A DNA stretch of 64,000 nt from Agreia pratensis (GCF_900177685.1 NZ_FXAY01000003.1:468412-532411), one strand, 5' to 3'; positions 29,900 through 39,383 are shown, counted from the stretch's first letter. Numbers and translations: made by a program. The notes: generated by a model not told the origin, from the letters alone.

Positions 29900-30972
29900 G
29901 GGTCGTCGTCGACTGCCGCTACACACGCATCGGCAGGCACGACGGCATCAGCCGGTACACCGCCGGACTCGTCAGCGCACTGGCCGACGAGCACGAGCTC
30001 GTGATGCTGATCAGCGACATCCGCCAACTCGAGATGCTGCCCGATCTGCCGTGGCACCTCGCCAGCTCGCCCACCAGCGTGCGCGAGCCTTTCGTGGCGT
30101 TGCAGGTCAACGCGCTGAAGCCCGATGTCGTGTTCACTCCGATGCAGACGATGGGATCATTCGGTCGCCGCTATGCACTCGCCCTGACGGTGCATGACCT
30201 GATCTACTACTCGAATCCCACCCCGCCCCGCGATCTCGCCTGGCCCATCCGGCTCCTGTGGCGCGCATATCACCTCTCCTGGTGGCCGCAGCGCTACCTT
30301 CTGTCGCGTGCCGATGCCGTGGTCACCGTGTCGCAGACCACGCGCGACCTCATCGCACGCAACAGGTTGACCCGCAGGCCGGTCACCGTGGTCAGAAACG
30401 CGGCTGATGGCGCCGCCTCGCCGCCCGAGCCCGCCGAGAGCCGCGACCGTCACCTCGTCTACATGGGGTCGTTCATGCCCTACAAGAACGTCGAGACGCT
30501 CGTCAGGGCGGCGGCATTGCTGGCTGACTACGAGCTGCACCTCATGAGCCGGGTGTCGGATGCCGACAAACGGCGACTCGAGGAGATCGCACCGAATGCG
30601 CGACTGGTCTTCCACAACGGCGCAAGCGATGAGGAGTACACCTCGGTGCTGCGACACGCCACGGCGCTCGTCACCGCCTCGCTCGAAGAGGGCTTCGGAA
30701 TTCCTCTGGTCGAGTCGATGGCACAGGGAACACCGATCGTCGTCAGCGACATCCCGGTCTTCTCAGAGATCGGCGGCGAGGCAGGCCTCTACTTCGATGC
30801 CCACGACCCGGCAGCTCTGGCGGCACAGGTTCGCTCGCTCGAAGAACCGGGGGAGTTCGTGCGCCGGTCCGAAGCGGGCCTCGCACAGGCGGCTGAGTTC
30901 AGCTGGACCTCGTCAGCGACGACACTATGGGAGCTTCTCGCCGGATTGGCGGATCGACAGAGAAGCCGTTGA
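29896..30972 (+). CDS. GT4-family glycosyltransferase
   Basis: The 358-residue product has GT-B features: N-terminal DCRYTRIGRHDGISRYT (glycine-rich acceptor loop), HDLIYYSNP, and the C-terminal donor motif EEGFGIPLVESMAQGTPIV with the E-x7-E pattern. It probably transfers a sugar in cell-surface glycan or glycolipid synthesis, but donor and acceptor are unknown. Start overlaps the hydrolase stop. Its last 74 bases overlap the end of the convergent phosphatase gene. Confidence 0.87.
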   Translation: MRVVVDCRYTRIGRHDGISRYTAGLVSALADEHELVMLISDIRQLEMLPDLPWHLASSPTSVREPFVALQVNALKPDVVFTPMQTMGSFGRRYALALTVHDLIYYSNPTPPRDLAWPIRLLWRAYHLSWWPQRYLLSRADAVVTVSQTTRDLIARNRLTRRPVTVVRNAADGAASPPEPAESRDRHLVYMGSFMPYKNVETLVRAAALLADYELHLMSRVSDADKRRLEEIAPNARLVFHNGASDEEYTSVLRHATALVTASLEEGFGIPLVESMAQGTPIVVSDIPVFSEIGGEAGLYFDAHDPAALAAQVRSLEEPGEFVRRSEAGLAQAAEFSWTSSATTLWELLAGLADRQRSR

Positions 30973-31522
30973 ACGTCTCGAGAACGAGCGTTCCGTCGAC
31001 GTAGCGGAAGCGGTGGTCAGAGCCGTTCGGAATGCGTACCTCCGCAGGGGGAAGGGCTTTCTCGGTCACGTAGCGCACGAGCGAACCGATGACTCCGCCG
31101 TGGGTCACGACGAGGACACGCCGCCCAGGATGCTCGAGGGCGATGCTCTCGAGCGCGGGCAGAACGCGCCGAGTCACGTCGCTGCGCCGCTCTATGCCCC
31201 GAACTCCGACCATGGAGGGGAACCGAGTCGCGAGCGTTGCGGCTTCCAGGCCCTCGGCCTCGCCGTACGCGCGCTCGACGAGTCGATCGTCGATCCGAGG
31301 CTCACCGAGCCCCAGTCGTTCTGCGATGATACGCGCCGTCTCGAGCGCGCGGTCGAGCGGACTTGTGACGATCGCATGCCACTTTTCGACTGAGAGCTTC
31401 TCGGCTGCGGCCTCCGCCTGAGCACGACCCGTGTCGTTCATCGAGATGTCGGTTCTGCCCTGGATGCGCCGCTCGAGGTTCCAGTCGGTCTCTCCGTGGC
31501 GCACGAGAACGAGTTCGGTCAC
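30899..31522 (-). CDS. Histidine phosphatase (phosphoglycerate-mutase-like)
   Basis: The 207-residue product starts at GTG 31522, overlapping the sirtuin stop (GTGA). Catalytic motif LVRHGETDWN lies at the N terminus; EARYGEAEG-like VERAYGEAEGLE and the second His in VVTHGGVIGSL complete the site. It belongs to the branch-1 histidine phosphatases, which include cobC-like, phosphoglycerate-mutase-like and GpgP enzymes. The substrate cannot be fixed. Its 3' end overlaps the glycosyltransferase tail to tail by 74 bases. Confidence 0.87.
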   Translation of the reverse strand: MTELVLVRHGETDWNLERRIQGRTDISMNDTGRAQAEAAAEKLSVEKWHAIVTSPLDRALETARIIAERLGLGEPRIDDRLVERAYGEAEGLEAATLATRFPSMVGVRGIERRSDVTRRVLPALESIALEHPGRRVLVVTHGGVIGSLVRYVTEKALPPAEVRIPNGSDHRFRYVDGTLVLETFNGFSVDPPIRREAPIVSSLTRSS

Positions 31523-32385
31523 GCGTTGTTCCTCTCGGGAAGGAGATACCGGCTGAGCTCGGTGAGGGTCTCGGTTGCCCCGGCATCCAGCTTGACGCTC
31601 GCGCGGGAGTCGCCCTTCGTCGGTCCCCGGTTGATGATGACGATCGGCAGGCGTCTGCGGCGCGCTTGCTCGAGAAGTCTGATGCCCGAGTTGACCACGA
31701 GCGACGACCCTGCGATCAGCATCGCCTCTGCACCAGCGACGAGTGCGGACGCTTCCTGGAACCTCTCTGTCGGTATGAACTCGCCGAAGAACACGACATC
31801 GGGTTTCAGCATGCCCTGGCAGACGGAGCACGCCGGCACCACGAACGACGAATAGTCGGTGACATCGGCGTCGCCATCGGGCGCCAACGTGATGGCATCG
31901 GGCTCGTCGACCCAGGGATTGTCGGCCGAGATGCGCTCTGCAATGCTCGCCCGAGCGAACGCCTGGCCGCAGTTGAGACACAGCACTCGATCCATCGATC
32001 CGTGCAGGTCGACAAGGTGGGTGGTGCCAGCTCGCGCGTGCAGACCGTCGACGTTCTGGGTGATGACGCCGGATACCACGCCGGCGTCTTCGAGTTCGGC
32101 AAGGACTCGATGTCCCGCGTTGGGGCGTGCCGCATGGAACATCTTCCAGCCCAGATGGCTGCCGGCCCAGTATCTGCGGCGGTAGTCGTGGCTCTCACGA
32201 AACTGATCGAACGTCATCGGGTTGCGCTTCGGCGCACCCTCGCCGCGATAGTCGGGGATCCCCGAGTCGGTGCTCATGCCGGCGCCGGTCAGGACGACGA
32301 TTCGTCGTCCCGAGAGGGCCGCGACGGCTTCGTCGATCTCGACGGGCGAGGCTGCTCTCGGGCTCGATTCGACGAGCGGAACCAT
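31519..32385 (-). CDS. Sirtuin, NAD-dependent protein deacylase
   Basis: The 288-residue product has the sirtuin motifs GAGMSTDSGIPDYRG, TQNVDGLHARAG and LHGSM, and two zinc Cys pairs (CLNCGQ and CSVCQG). It removes acyl groups from lysine using NAD+. I chose ATG 32385 because a full AGGAGG site lies five bases upstream; the frame is open further but without a site. It is translationally coupled to the phosphatase. Confidence 0.93.
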   Translation of the reverse strand: MVPLVESSPRAASPVEIDEAVAALSGRRIVVLTGAGMSTDSGIPDYRGEGAPKRNPMTFDQFRESHDYRRRYWAGSHLGWKMFHAARPNAGHRVLAELEDAGVVSGVITQNVDGLHARAGTTHLVDLHGSMDRVLCLNCGQAFARASIAERISADNPWVDEPDAITLAPDGDADVTDYSSFVVPACSVCQGMLKPDVVFFGEFIPTERFQEASALVAGAEAMLIAGSSLVVNSGIRLLEQARRRRLPIVIINRGPTKGDSRASVKLDAGATETLTELSRYLLPERNNA

Positions 32386-32533
32386 CTGCACCTCCTGCCG
32401 CCCGAGTCTGTGCACTCCGGCGCTTCGCGTTACTCTTCGAAGTCTAAACAGTCTCGAGTGCGGTTGTATTTCCGACGGGGTCGCTCGCGATCGCGCCACG
32501 ACCCGCACTCGGCAGAAGAAGGAGTGCCCGAGG

Positions 32534-33334
32534 GTGAAGACAGTGCGGATCGACAGCCTCGATCTCCCAGGACTCGACGACTATGCACGGCTGACCGATG
32601 TGGTTCTGAGACGTCTGAGCGAACCCGCAGGCGGTCTTTACATCGCCGAATCGTCGAAGGTCATCGCGCGCGCCCTCGCCGCGGGGCATCGACCGCGCTC
32701 CGTACTCGTACAGGAGCAGTGGCTCGACGACATCGCGCCCCTGCTCGGGGAATGGGACGACGTGACGGTCTTCGTCGGGGACGCCGCCACACTCGAGTCG
32801 CTCACCGGGTACAACCTGCACCGAGGCGCACTGGCCGCGATGCACCGGCCAGAGTTGAGACCGGTCGCCGACGTGATCGAGGGTGCGCGTCGGGTCGTCG
32901 TGCTCGAGGACATCACCGACCACACCAATGTCGGCGCAATCTTTCGAGCGGTCGCGGGTATCGGCGCCGACGCCGTCTTGATCTCGCCCCGCTGCGCCGA
33001 TCCGCTTTACCGCCGCAGCGTGCGGGTCAGTATGGGCACGGTGCTCCAGGTTCCGTGGACCCGACTGCCGGAGTGGTCGGAGGCGGCGCCTTTGCTGCAC
33101 GACGCCGGCTTCCACATCGCGGCGCTCGCGCTGGCCGACGACGCGGTCACGCTCGACGACTTCGCGGCGAGTGTGCCGCCGAAACTCGCGCTGGTGCTCG
33201 GCTCCGAGGGAGACGGGCTCTCGAGGCAAGCGTTGACGGCGGCCGACACCGTCGTGACGATTCCCATGAGCCATGGAGTCGACTCGCTCAATGTCGCCTC
33301 AGCGAGCGCTGTGGCGCTCTACACGCTTCGGTGA
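32534..33334 (+). CDS. SpoU/TrmH-family RNA 2'-O-methyltransferase
   Basis: The 266-residue product starts with GTG 32534 (MKTVRIDSLDLPG), with GAAGGAG about ten bases upstream. SPOUT motifs are present: VLEDITDHTNVGAIFRA (motif 1), LALVLGSEGDGLS (motif 2) and IPMSHGVDSLNVASASAVAL (motif 3). It methylates a ribose of rRNA or tRNA using SAM; the site is not known. The N-terminal part resembles the substrate-binding domain of TsnR/RlmB-like enzymes. Confidence 0.88.
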   Translation: MKTVRIDSLDLPGLDDYARLTDVVLRRLSEPAGGLYIAESSKVIARALAAGHRPRSVLVQEQWLDDIAPLLGEWDDVTVFVGDAATLESLTGYNLHRGALAAMHRPELRPVADVIEGARRVVVLEDITDHTNVGAIFRAVAGIGADAVLISPRCADPLYRRSVRVSMGTVLQVPWTRLPEWSEAAPLLHDAGFHIAALALADDAVTLDDFAASVPPKLALVLGSEGDGLSRQALTAADTVVTIPMSHGVDSLNVASASAVALYTLR

Positions 33335-33381
33335 CGACGGACAAGACGGTCTCCAGCTCACACATCTCCTAGGATTAGCGG

Positions 33382-34623
33382 ATGCCTCCCACGTCTGCCC
33401 CCGTTCGTCGCCGACGTCGGATCGCCGCTTTTGTGGCCGGCGGCATCCTCGTGGCGATGGCCGCCGCGATCGGCGTATATGTACCGGCAGCCCTCGCCGC
33501 CCCGCTACCGACGGCACAGCTCGAGCTCGCTGTGCCTACACCGGCCCCTGCTCAGCCGGCCAAGCTCGCACTTCCGGGCGTGGGAACCGGTGCCATCGCC
33601 CTGGAAGGCTCCGACGAGTTGCTCGGCGAGAGCGGGCAGACAGGACCTGTGCCGATCGCCAGCGTCACGAAGGTCGTCACGGCCCTTGTGGTTCTCGAGG
33701 CGCACCCCCTCGCCGAGGGCGACGACGGACCGGGCATCACGATGACCGCGGCCGACGTGCAGATTCTCGAACAGACGCGCGCGGTCGACGGCTCGTACGA
33801 ACTCGTCAATGAGGGTCAGACGCTCAGCGAGCGCCAGGTGCTCGAGATCATGCTGCTGAAGTCGGCGAACAACTACGCCGAGACCGTCACCAACTGGGCG
33901 TTCGGATCGCTCGCCGCCTACCTCGACGCTGCCCGATCGTTTACAGCCAAGCACGGTCTCACCGACACGACGATCGTGGATGCGCCGGGGCTCGATCCTG
34001 GAAGCCGCAGCTCGACGAAGGATCTGATGAAGATCGCGTCGCTCGCCCTCGCCGACCCCGTGCTCGCGAAGATCGTCTCGACCTCGATCGATCAGGTACC
34101 GGTCATCGGAGAGATCGACAACAGCAACAAACTCCTCGGCATCGACGGCATCGACGGCATCAAGACGGGAACGACCGACGAAGCGGGATCGTGCCTGCTG
34201 TTCTCCGCCGAGTTCACCGTCGGCGACCAGACGAAGTCCGTGGTCGGAGTGATCCTGGGAGCGGAGAGCTCGCAGGCTGCGCGCGACGCCGTCCAGGCCC
34301 TTCTCGCGAGCACGAAGAGGGCATTCACGACTCTTCCCCTCATTCGCGCAGACACCGAGGTCGGCAGCTACACGACGGCATGGGGCGAGACCGCGCCGAT
34401 CGTGGCGACATCCGACAGCGATGCCATCGTCTGGTCCGACGACGTCGTCGATGTCGACGCCAGTGCGGCCGATCTCGTCACAGCGCAATCGGGTCTCAAC
34501 GTGGGAACCATTCGCTACTCGGTCGACGACACGACGGAGCAGGTCGCCCTCAAAGTCGACGGAACGCTAGAGGACCCGGGATTCTGGTGGCGCATCAGCC
34601 ATCCCGAACTCGTCTTCGGTTAG
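33382..34623 (+). CDS. D-alanyl-D-alanine carboxypeptidase (serine-type, PBP family)
   Basis: The 413-residue product has an N-terminal signal or anchor segment (AAFVAGGILVAMAAAIGVYV) after RRRRR. The three active-site motifs are SVTK (SxxK), SANN (SxN) and KTGTT (KTG). It trims the terminal D-Ala of peptidoglycan stem peptides outside the membrane. TAGGAT at 33370-33375, six bases before the ATG, and no ribosome binding site suggest leaderless expression. The gene ends in a four-base convergent overlap with the SGNH hydrolase. Confidence 0.9.
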   Translation: MPPTSAPVRRRRRIAAFVAGGILVAMAAAIGVYVPAALAAPLPTAQLELAVPTPAPAQPAKLALPGVGTGAIALEGSDELLGESGQTGPVPIASVTKVVTALVVLEAHPLAEGDDGPGITMTAADVQILEQTRAVDGSYELVNEGQTLSERQVLEIMLLKSANNYAETVTNWAFGSLAAYLDAARSFTAKHGLTDTTIVDAPGLDPGSRSSTKDLMKIASLALADPVLAKIVSTSIDQVPVIGEIDNSNKLLGIDGIDGIKTGTTDEAGSCLLFSAEFTVGDQTKSVVGVILGAESSQAARDAVQALLASTKRAFTTLPLIRADTEVGSYTTAWGETAPIVATSDSDAIVWSDDVVDVDASAADLVTAQSGLNVGTIRYSVDDTTEQVALKVDGTLEDPGFWWRISHPELVFG

Positions 34624-35435
34624 TCCGCCGCGTCGGTACCCTTCGGCATCGGCGCCGGTAGATTCATCGGAACCGCATCGGGCCTCTTCGGCGAGATGCC
34701 GTCACCACTCGAGCGATGGGTCACACGCCTGATGACCCACGGCACGAAGTGCGTTCGCGCCCACACCAGGTCTTCCGTGCGCGCCTGTCGCCACGTCGCC
34801 ACGGGGAGCGGCTCGGGTGCGCCCGGCTGCAGCTCGTTCTCGACGTTGAGCGCCTGAAGAACCAGCCGAGCAACCTCGTGGTGGCCGAGCGCGTTGAGAT
34901 GGAGCCGATCGGGGCTCCACATACGCGAGTCCTGGATACTCGACAGACCCCACTGATCGGCCACGATGCAGTCGTGACGCGCGGCGATGGTGCGGAGGTT
35001 CTCGTTGTAGATCGCGACCTTGCCGCGAATGCCCCTGAACACGGGGGAGAAGGCCACATCCGTGCCCGTGAAGATCACCACGGTGGCGTTGTCACGTCTC
35101 AGACGCTCGATGCCGGCATCCATCCGGCGAGCGATGTCATCGGGGTCGGTTCCGGGGCGAATGATGTCATTCCCTCCCGCCGAGATCGTGATGAGGTCGG
35201 GTTGCAGCGCGAGAGCGGGCTCGACCTGCTCATCGAGGATGCCCTGCATCAGTCGGCCGCGGATAGCGAGATTCGCGTAGGCGAAGTCATCGCCGGCCTC
35301 GGCACTCAGAACCTCGGCCACGCGATCCGCCCACCCGCGGTACCCGCCGGGGCTCGCAGGCTCCGGGTCTCCGATGCCCTCGGTGAACGAGTCGCCGATC
35401 GCCACGTATCGACGCCATGGATGCCGCTCGGCCAT
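34620..35435 (-). CDS. SGNH/GDSL-type hydrolase
   Basis: The 271-residue product starts at ATG 35435 with AAGGAG six bases upstream. Block I GDSFTEGIGD, block III SAGGNDIIRP and block V DRLHLNALGHHEVA carry the Ser, Gly/Asn and Asp-His residues of SGNH esterases. There is no signal peptide, so it is cytoplasmic. The C-terminal 60 residues (WRQARTEDLVWARTHFVPWV onward) are typical of an actinobacterial subgroup of unknown substrate. Confidence 0.88.
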   Translation of the reverse strand: MAERHPWRRYVAIGDSFTEGIGDPEPASPGGYRGWADRVAEVLSAEAGDDFAYANLAIRGRLMQGILDEQVEPALALQPDLITISAGGNDIIRPGTDPDDIARRMDAGIERLRRDNATVVIFTGTDVAFSPVFRGIRGKVAIYNENLRTIAARHDCIVADQWGLSSIQDSRMWSPDRLHLNALGHHEVARLVLQALNVENELQPGAPEPLPVATWRQARTEDLVWARTHFVPWVIRRVTHRSSGDGISPKRPDAVPMNLPAPMPKGTDAAD

Positions 35436-35544
35436 ATGCACTCCTTCGAAGAAATCCACTCGTCAATGTACTCCTCTCGACGCGATCGTAGAGGCGTCTG
35501 GGTGTCGTTCGTGGTGTCGGCAGCTGCGGGTAGTGTGGATGCAC

Positions 35545-37410
35545 GTGAACAGCCTGCCCGATCCTCTTCCCCTGCCCGAGCTCCGGGACGATCCTTCAGG
35601 CACCGAGGGCACGCCGGTAGTCGGCGGCGGTGCGGCCGAGCATCTGTCTCCGTCATTCCCCGAGCGGGCCGCCTGGGGTACCGCGTCCAAGCTCCGCGCC
35701 TGGCAATCCGAGGCGCTCGAGGCATACTTCACGCATCAGCCCCGCGACTTTCTCGCGGCTGCAACCCCGGGCGCAGGCAAGACCACGTTCGCGCTTCGCC
35801 TGGCGAGCGAACTCCTGCACAGGGGCATCATCGACCGGGTGACCGTCGTCGCCCCGACGGAGCATCTCAAGAAGCAATGGGCTGACGCAGCCGACCGAGT
35901 GCACATCCGTCTCACTCCGGGCTTCAAGAACAGCGACAGACGTTATGGCAGTCATTTTCACGGGGTGGCAGTCACCTACGCACAGGTCGCAGCTCGTCCC
36001 TCACTGCACCGCGAGCTCACCGAGTCGGCGCGCAGTCTGATCATCCTCGACGAGGTGCATCACGGCGGTGACGCCCTCAGCTGGGGCGAAGCCATCCGCG
36101 AAGCATTCGCGCCTGCAACCAGACGGTTGTCCCTGACGGGTACGCCGTTCCGCTCCGACACATCACCCATCCCTTTCGTCAGCTATCTGCAAGACGAGCA
36201 CGGCATCCGACTCTCGCAGACCGACTACAACTACGGCTATGGCCGGGCCCTCCAAGACGGCGTGGTTCGACCCGTCCTCTTCATGGTCTACGCCGGTCAC
36301 ATGCGTTGGCGCAGCAAAGTCGGCGACGAGATGGAAGCTCGACTCGGCGAGGGCAACACCAAAGACATCACGTCGCAGGCCTGGCGCACCGCGCTCGACC
36401 CGGCCGGCGACTGGATCCCATCGGTTCTCGCCGCTGCGAACCGGCGGCTCGCCGAGGTTCGCCAAGGCATACCGGATGCCGGGGGCCTGGTGATCGCGAC
36501 CGATCAGTTCACGGCACGCGCGTACGCGGCGATCTTGGAGAATATCTCGGGGGAGCCCGTCACCGTCGTCCTCTCCGACGAGAAGGAGGCCTCAGGCCGC
36601 ATCGAGGAGTACTCGAAGTCATCGAGGCGGTGGATGGTCGCCGTTCGCATGGTGTCGGAGGGCGTCGACATTCCCCGGCTCGCCGTCGGCGTCTATGCCA
36701 CAAGCGCGTCGACGCCGCTCTTCTTCGCTCAGGCCATCGGCCGCTTCGTTAGAGCGAGGCGCCGAGGAGAGACTGCCTCCATCTTCCTTCCGAACGTTCC
36801 CGGCCTGATGGCACTCGCGGGAACCATGGAACTCGAACGAGACCACGCTCTCGACCGGCGCGACTCCGGCGATCCCGAGGGCGACATGTGGAATCCCGAG
36901 GATGCGATGGTCGCCGAGGCCAACGTCCAAGACAAGGCATCCGATGCTCTGCAGAACGATTTCGCGTTCCAGGCTCTCGGCTCGCACGCAACCTTCGACA
37001 GGGTTCTGTTCGAGGGCAGCGAATTCGGTACCGAAGCTCCGGTCGACAGCGATGAAGAGCTCGATTTCATCGGCATTCCGGGGCTACTCGAGCCCGATCA
37101 GGTCCGCGAACTCCTGCAGCACAGGCAGGCCAGGCAGCAGCGCCATGCCGCCGATCGCCGCAAGAACTCGCCGCCCGGCCCCGCCGAAGACGAGCCCGCG
37201 GCTCCTCTCTACCGCACGCTCGCAGAGCAGCGGAAGCTGTTGAACAGTCTGGTCGGGATCTGGTCCAAGACGTCAGACCAGCCGCATGGCCTGGTGCATG
37301 CGGAGCTGCGGCGAGTCTGCGGCGGTCCGGCCGTTCCCCAGGCGAGTGTCACGCAGTTGCAGTCGCGTATCGCCACGGTGCGCAAGTGGATGGGCGCCCA
37401 CCACTCCTGA
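35545..37410 (+). CDS. DEAD/DEAH-box helicase (superfamily 2)
   Basis: The product is about 621 residues from GTG 35545, with an ATG at 35539 possible; TAGTGT at 35531-35536 fits a leaderless GTG. Helicase motifs: Walker A ATPGAGKTT, motif II DEVHH, motif III SLTGTPFRSD, and motif VI QAIGRFVRARR. It is an actinobacterial SF2 helicase with an acidic C-terminal part, present in most Microbacteriaceae. Its role is unknown; no restriction or other defence gene is beside it, so I treat it as housekeeping. Confidence 0.87.
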   Translation: MNSLPDPLPLPELRDDPSGTEGTPVVGGGAAEHLSPSFPERAAWGTASKLRAWQSEALEAYFTHQPRDFLAAATPGAGKTTFALRLASELLHRGIIDRVTVVAPTEHLKKQWADAADRVHIRLTPGFKNSDRRYGSHFHGVAVTYAQVAARPSLHRELTESARSLIILDEVHHGGDALSWGEAIREAFAPATRRLSLTGTPFRSDTSPIPFVSYLQDEHGIRLSQTDYNYGYGRALQDGVVRPVLFMVYAGHMRWRSKVGDEMEARLGEGNTKDITSQAWRTALDPAGDWIPSVLAAANRRLAEVRQGIPDAGGLVIATDQFTARAYAAILENISGEPVTVVLSDEKEASGRIEEYSKSSRRWMVAVRMVSEGVDIPRLAVGVYATSASTPLFFAQAIGRFVRARRRGETASIFLPNVPGLMALAGTMELERDHALDRRDSGDPEGDMWNPEDAMVAEANVQDKASDALQNDFAFQALGSHATFDRVLFEGSEFGTEAPVDSDEELDFIGIPGLLEPDQVRELLQHRQARQQRHAADRRKNSPPGPAEDEPAAPLYRTLAEQRKLLNSLVGIWSKTSDQPHGLVHAELRRVCGGPAVPQASVTQLQSRIATVRKWMGAHHS

Positions 37411-37440
37411 CCCATCTCCGGTCAGCGCCCTCGCGAGCCT

Positions 37441-38763
37441 CTACAGGAATCGTACGAAGTAGTAGCTGCCCCAGAGCGAGTGAGCGTGGGTGACGTAACG
37501 ACCCCAGTCGGGGGAGTGGATGACTCCGCCCTGACCGTCGTATATGCCGATGTGGCCGCTCCACACGACCGCGTCACCGGCGCGCGCATCGGAAGACGAG
37601 ACCCGCACCCCCTGGGCCGCCTGGGTAGGAACGTATCGTGGAAGATCGATACCGAACTGCTTGTACACGTATTGGGTCAACCCATCGCATCCGAAGCTGT
37701 CGCTCGGGTCTGCACCCCAGCCGTAGGGAACGACCCCCACGAACTGCTCGGCGTAGGCGACCACGGCATCGCCGTCGTAGCTCTGAGGCGGGTTTACCAC
37801 CGGGGCCGATGGAGCCGGCGCACTAGGCTCGCTGCCGCCCGACGATCCGTCAGAGGAGCCCCCCGGCGATCCGCCTGAGGAGCCGCCGCTGCCGCCGTCG
37901 GAGGGGGCGGCGCCTGGCGCGGCTGCGGCGTCTGCAGCGGCCTTTGCCGCTGCCTCGTCGGCCGCCTGCTTTGCCTGTGCAGCAGCCTGCACGCCTGCGT
38001 TGTACTGATCCTCGGTCAACTCGAGATTGGTTGTGAGTGCCTGAAGTTGCACGGAGAGTTCGGCCTCGTGGTTCTGCTGCTCGATCAGAGCAGCTCCCAC
38101 AGACTGCTGCGCAGCGACAGCATCGTCGAGCGCACTCTGCGCGGTAGCCGCCAGTGCGCCCAATGCGTTGCGCGCCACGTCAGCCTGGTCACTCAACGAA
38201 TCCGCCGTATTCTGATCGACCTCGGCCTGCTGGTAGATGCCGGTGGTCGACTCGCTCAGCTTGGACATAGCCCCGAGCTGGTAGAGAAGGTCGTTGGCCT
38301 TGTCTCCCTCCACAAAGAGACGCGACGAGAGGTCGTTGCCACCCGACCGAGCGAACTGCGCCGCGAGGATCGCCGCCTGAGTTCGCGACTCCGCTGCTTT
38401 GGTCTTGGCCGCAGCGGCCTTCGATGCCAGTTGATCGGCCTCGAATGATGCCGTGTTGTAGGCGTTCTGTGCCGTCTGATTCTCCTGCCATCGTGCGTCC
38501 GCAGCGGCCTGGGCCTGACCGACCTGCGTCTGTAGTCCGTTGATGAGGCCCGTGATCCGCGCGATCTCGGCCTCTTTGGTCGCCTCTGATGAGCGAGCAG
38601 CAACCACATCGTTCCACGATGGGTAGTTGTCTGCAGAAACCGGCGATGAGGAGATCGCGCCGACAGCCAACATTCCTATCACCGCCGTCGCAGCGAGAGC
38701 TCCGCGCCAGAGAGACCGACGAGCAAAAGACCGGCTGGACGGCGCGGTGGTGGTGACGAGCAT
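37441..38763 (-). CDS. NlpC/P60 cell-wall endopeptidase with coiled-coil N-terminal region
   Basis: The 440-residue product starts at ATG 38763 with GGGGA five bases upstream. A signal peptide (ALAATAVIGMLAVGAISSSP) is followed by an Ala/Gln-rich coiled coil to about residue 285, a Gly/Ser/Pro linker, and a C-terminal NlpC/P60 domain. Catalytic Cys is in DSFGCDGL, a variant of the usual FDCSGL, and the His is in WSGHIGIYDG. The plan matches RipA-like peptidoglycan hydrolases that cut stem peptides at division. It is convergent with the helicase gene. Confidence 0.9.
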   Translation of the reverse strand: MLVTTTAPSSRSFARRSLWRGALAATAVIGMLAVGAISSSPVSADNYPSWNDVVAARSSEATKEAEIARITGLINGLQTQVGQAQAAADARWQENQTAQNAYNTASFEADQLASKAAAAKTKAAESRTQAAILAAQFARSGGNDLSSRLFVEGDKANDLLYQLGAMSKLSESTTGIYQQAEVDQNTADSLSDQADVARNALGALAATAQSALDDAVAAQQSVGAALIEQQNHEAELSVQLQALTTNLELTEDQYNAGVQAAAQAKQAADEAAAKAAADAAAAPGAAPSDGGSGGSSGGSPGGSSDGSSGGSEPSAPAPSAPVVNPPQSYDGDAVVAYAEQFVGVVPYGWGADPSDSFGCDGLTQYVYKQFGIDLPRYVPTQAAQGVRVSSSDARAGDAVVWSGHIGIYDGQGGVIHSPDWGRYVTHAHSLWGSYYFVRFL

Positions 38764-38927
38764 GGTTTCCCCGAATTCGCAGAATGGCCGCGACGACGCA
38801 TGAGTCACATTCGTCACAACAACAACATCGCTCACACTAGCAACGATTCGGGTGCTGCTCTATACACGATCACCAATCAATCGACCGGATGAAAGTCGGC
38901 GTGTCGCAATATTTGCCCCACACGCGA

Positions 38928-38963
38928 CGAAGGCCCTCCACCCGGATGGGTGTAGGGCCTTCG
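38928..38963 (-). terminator. Hairpin terminator after csp
   Basis: A 16-bp stem with one mismatch (CGAAGGCCCT at 38928-38937 pairs with AGGGCCTTCG at 38954-38963, extended by CACCC/GGGTG) lies about 70 bases after the csp stop on the minus strand. T content after it is low. Confidence 0.65.
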
Positions 38964-39031
38964 TTGTCAAGCTTCGCGTCACGCGGTCTCAGTCGTCGCT
39001 TTCACTCGACATCGACCGGGCAAGGAAAGAC

Positions 39032-39235
39032 TTAGAGGGGGCGGATGTTCTCAGCCTGAGGACCCTTGGGGCCCTGCGCGACGTCGAATTCGACCTTCTG
39101 GTTCTCGTCAAGCGAGCGGTATCCGCTGGAGGCGATAGCCGAGTAGTGCGCGAACACGTCGGGGCTGCCGTCTTCGGGGGCGATGAAGCCGAATCCCTTT
39201 TCAGCGTTGAACCATTTCACTGTGCCTGTAGCCAT
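39032..39235 (-). CDS. Cold-shock protein (CspA family)
   Basis: The 67-residue protein is a single cold-shock domain with RNP1 KGFGFIAPE and RNP2 VFAHYSAI. It binds single-stranded RNA or DNA and acts as an RNA chaperone. The ATG 39235 has a strong AGGAGGAG site. A TAGGCT hexamer at 39384-39389 on the minus strand would give a leader of about 140 bases, similar in length to regulated csp leaders. It is followed by a hairpin terminator. Confidence 0.95.
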   Translation of the reverse strand: MATGTVKWFNAEKGFGFIAPEDGSPDVFAHYSAIASSGYRSLDENQKVEFDVAQGPKGPQAENIRPL

Positions 39236-39383
39236 TGCAAACTCCTCCTGGAGTGATAATTCGGTCCCGATTGTCGGGGCCACTCGTCGGGGTGTTCGTC
39301 GTCTCCCAGGATTGGGCCCGAACAGTGTCGGGCAGGGCACCGGAGGCACCCCGGACGTGCGAGGCACATCAACTTCTGTGAAC

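Noticed and set aside
35545..37410. SF2 helicase as part of a phage-defence island
   Set aside because: Its neighbours are cell-wall and housekeeping genes; no nuclease, methylase or toxin gene is near and base composition is like the surroundings.
38780..38840. TGTGA/TCACA half-sites upstream of the NlpC/P60 gene as a CRP/GlxR site
   Set aside because: The half-sites are in direct, not inverted, arrangement, so no proper CRP palindrome is formed.
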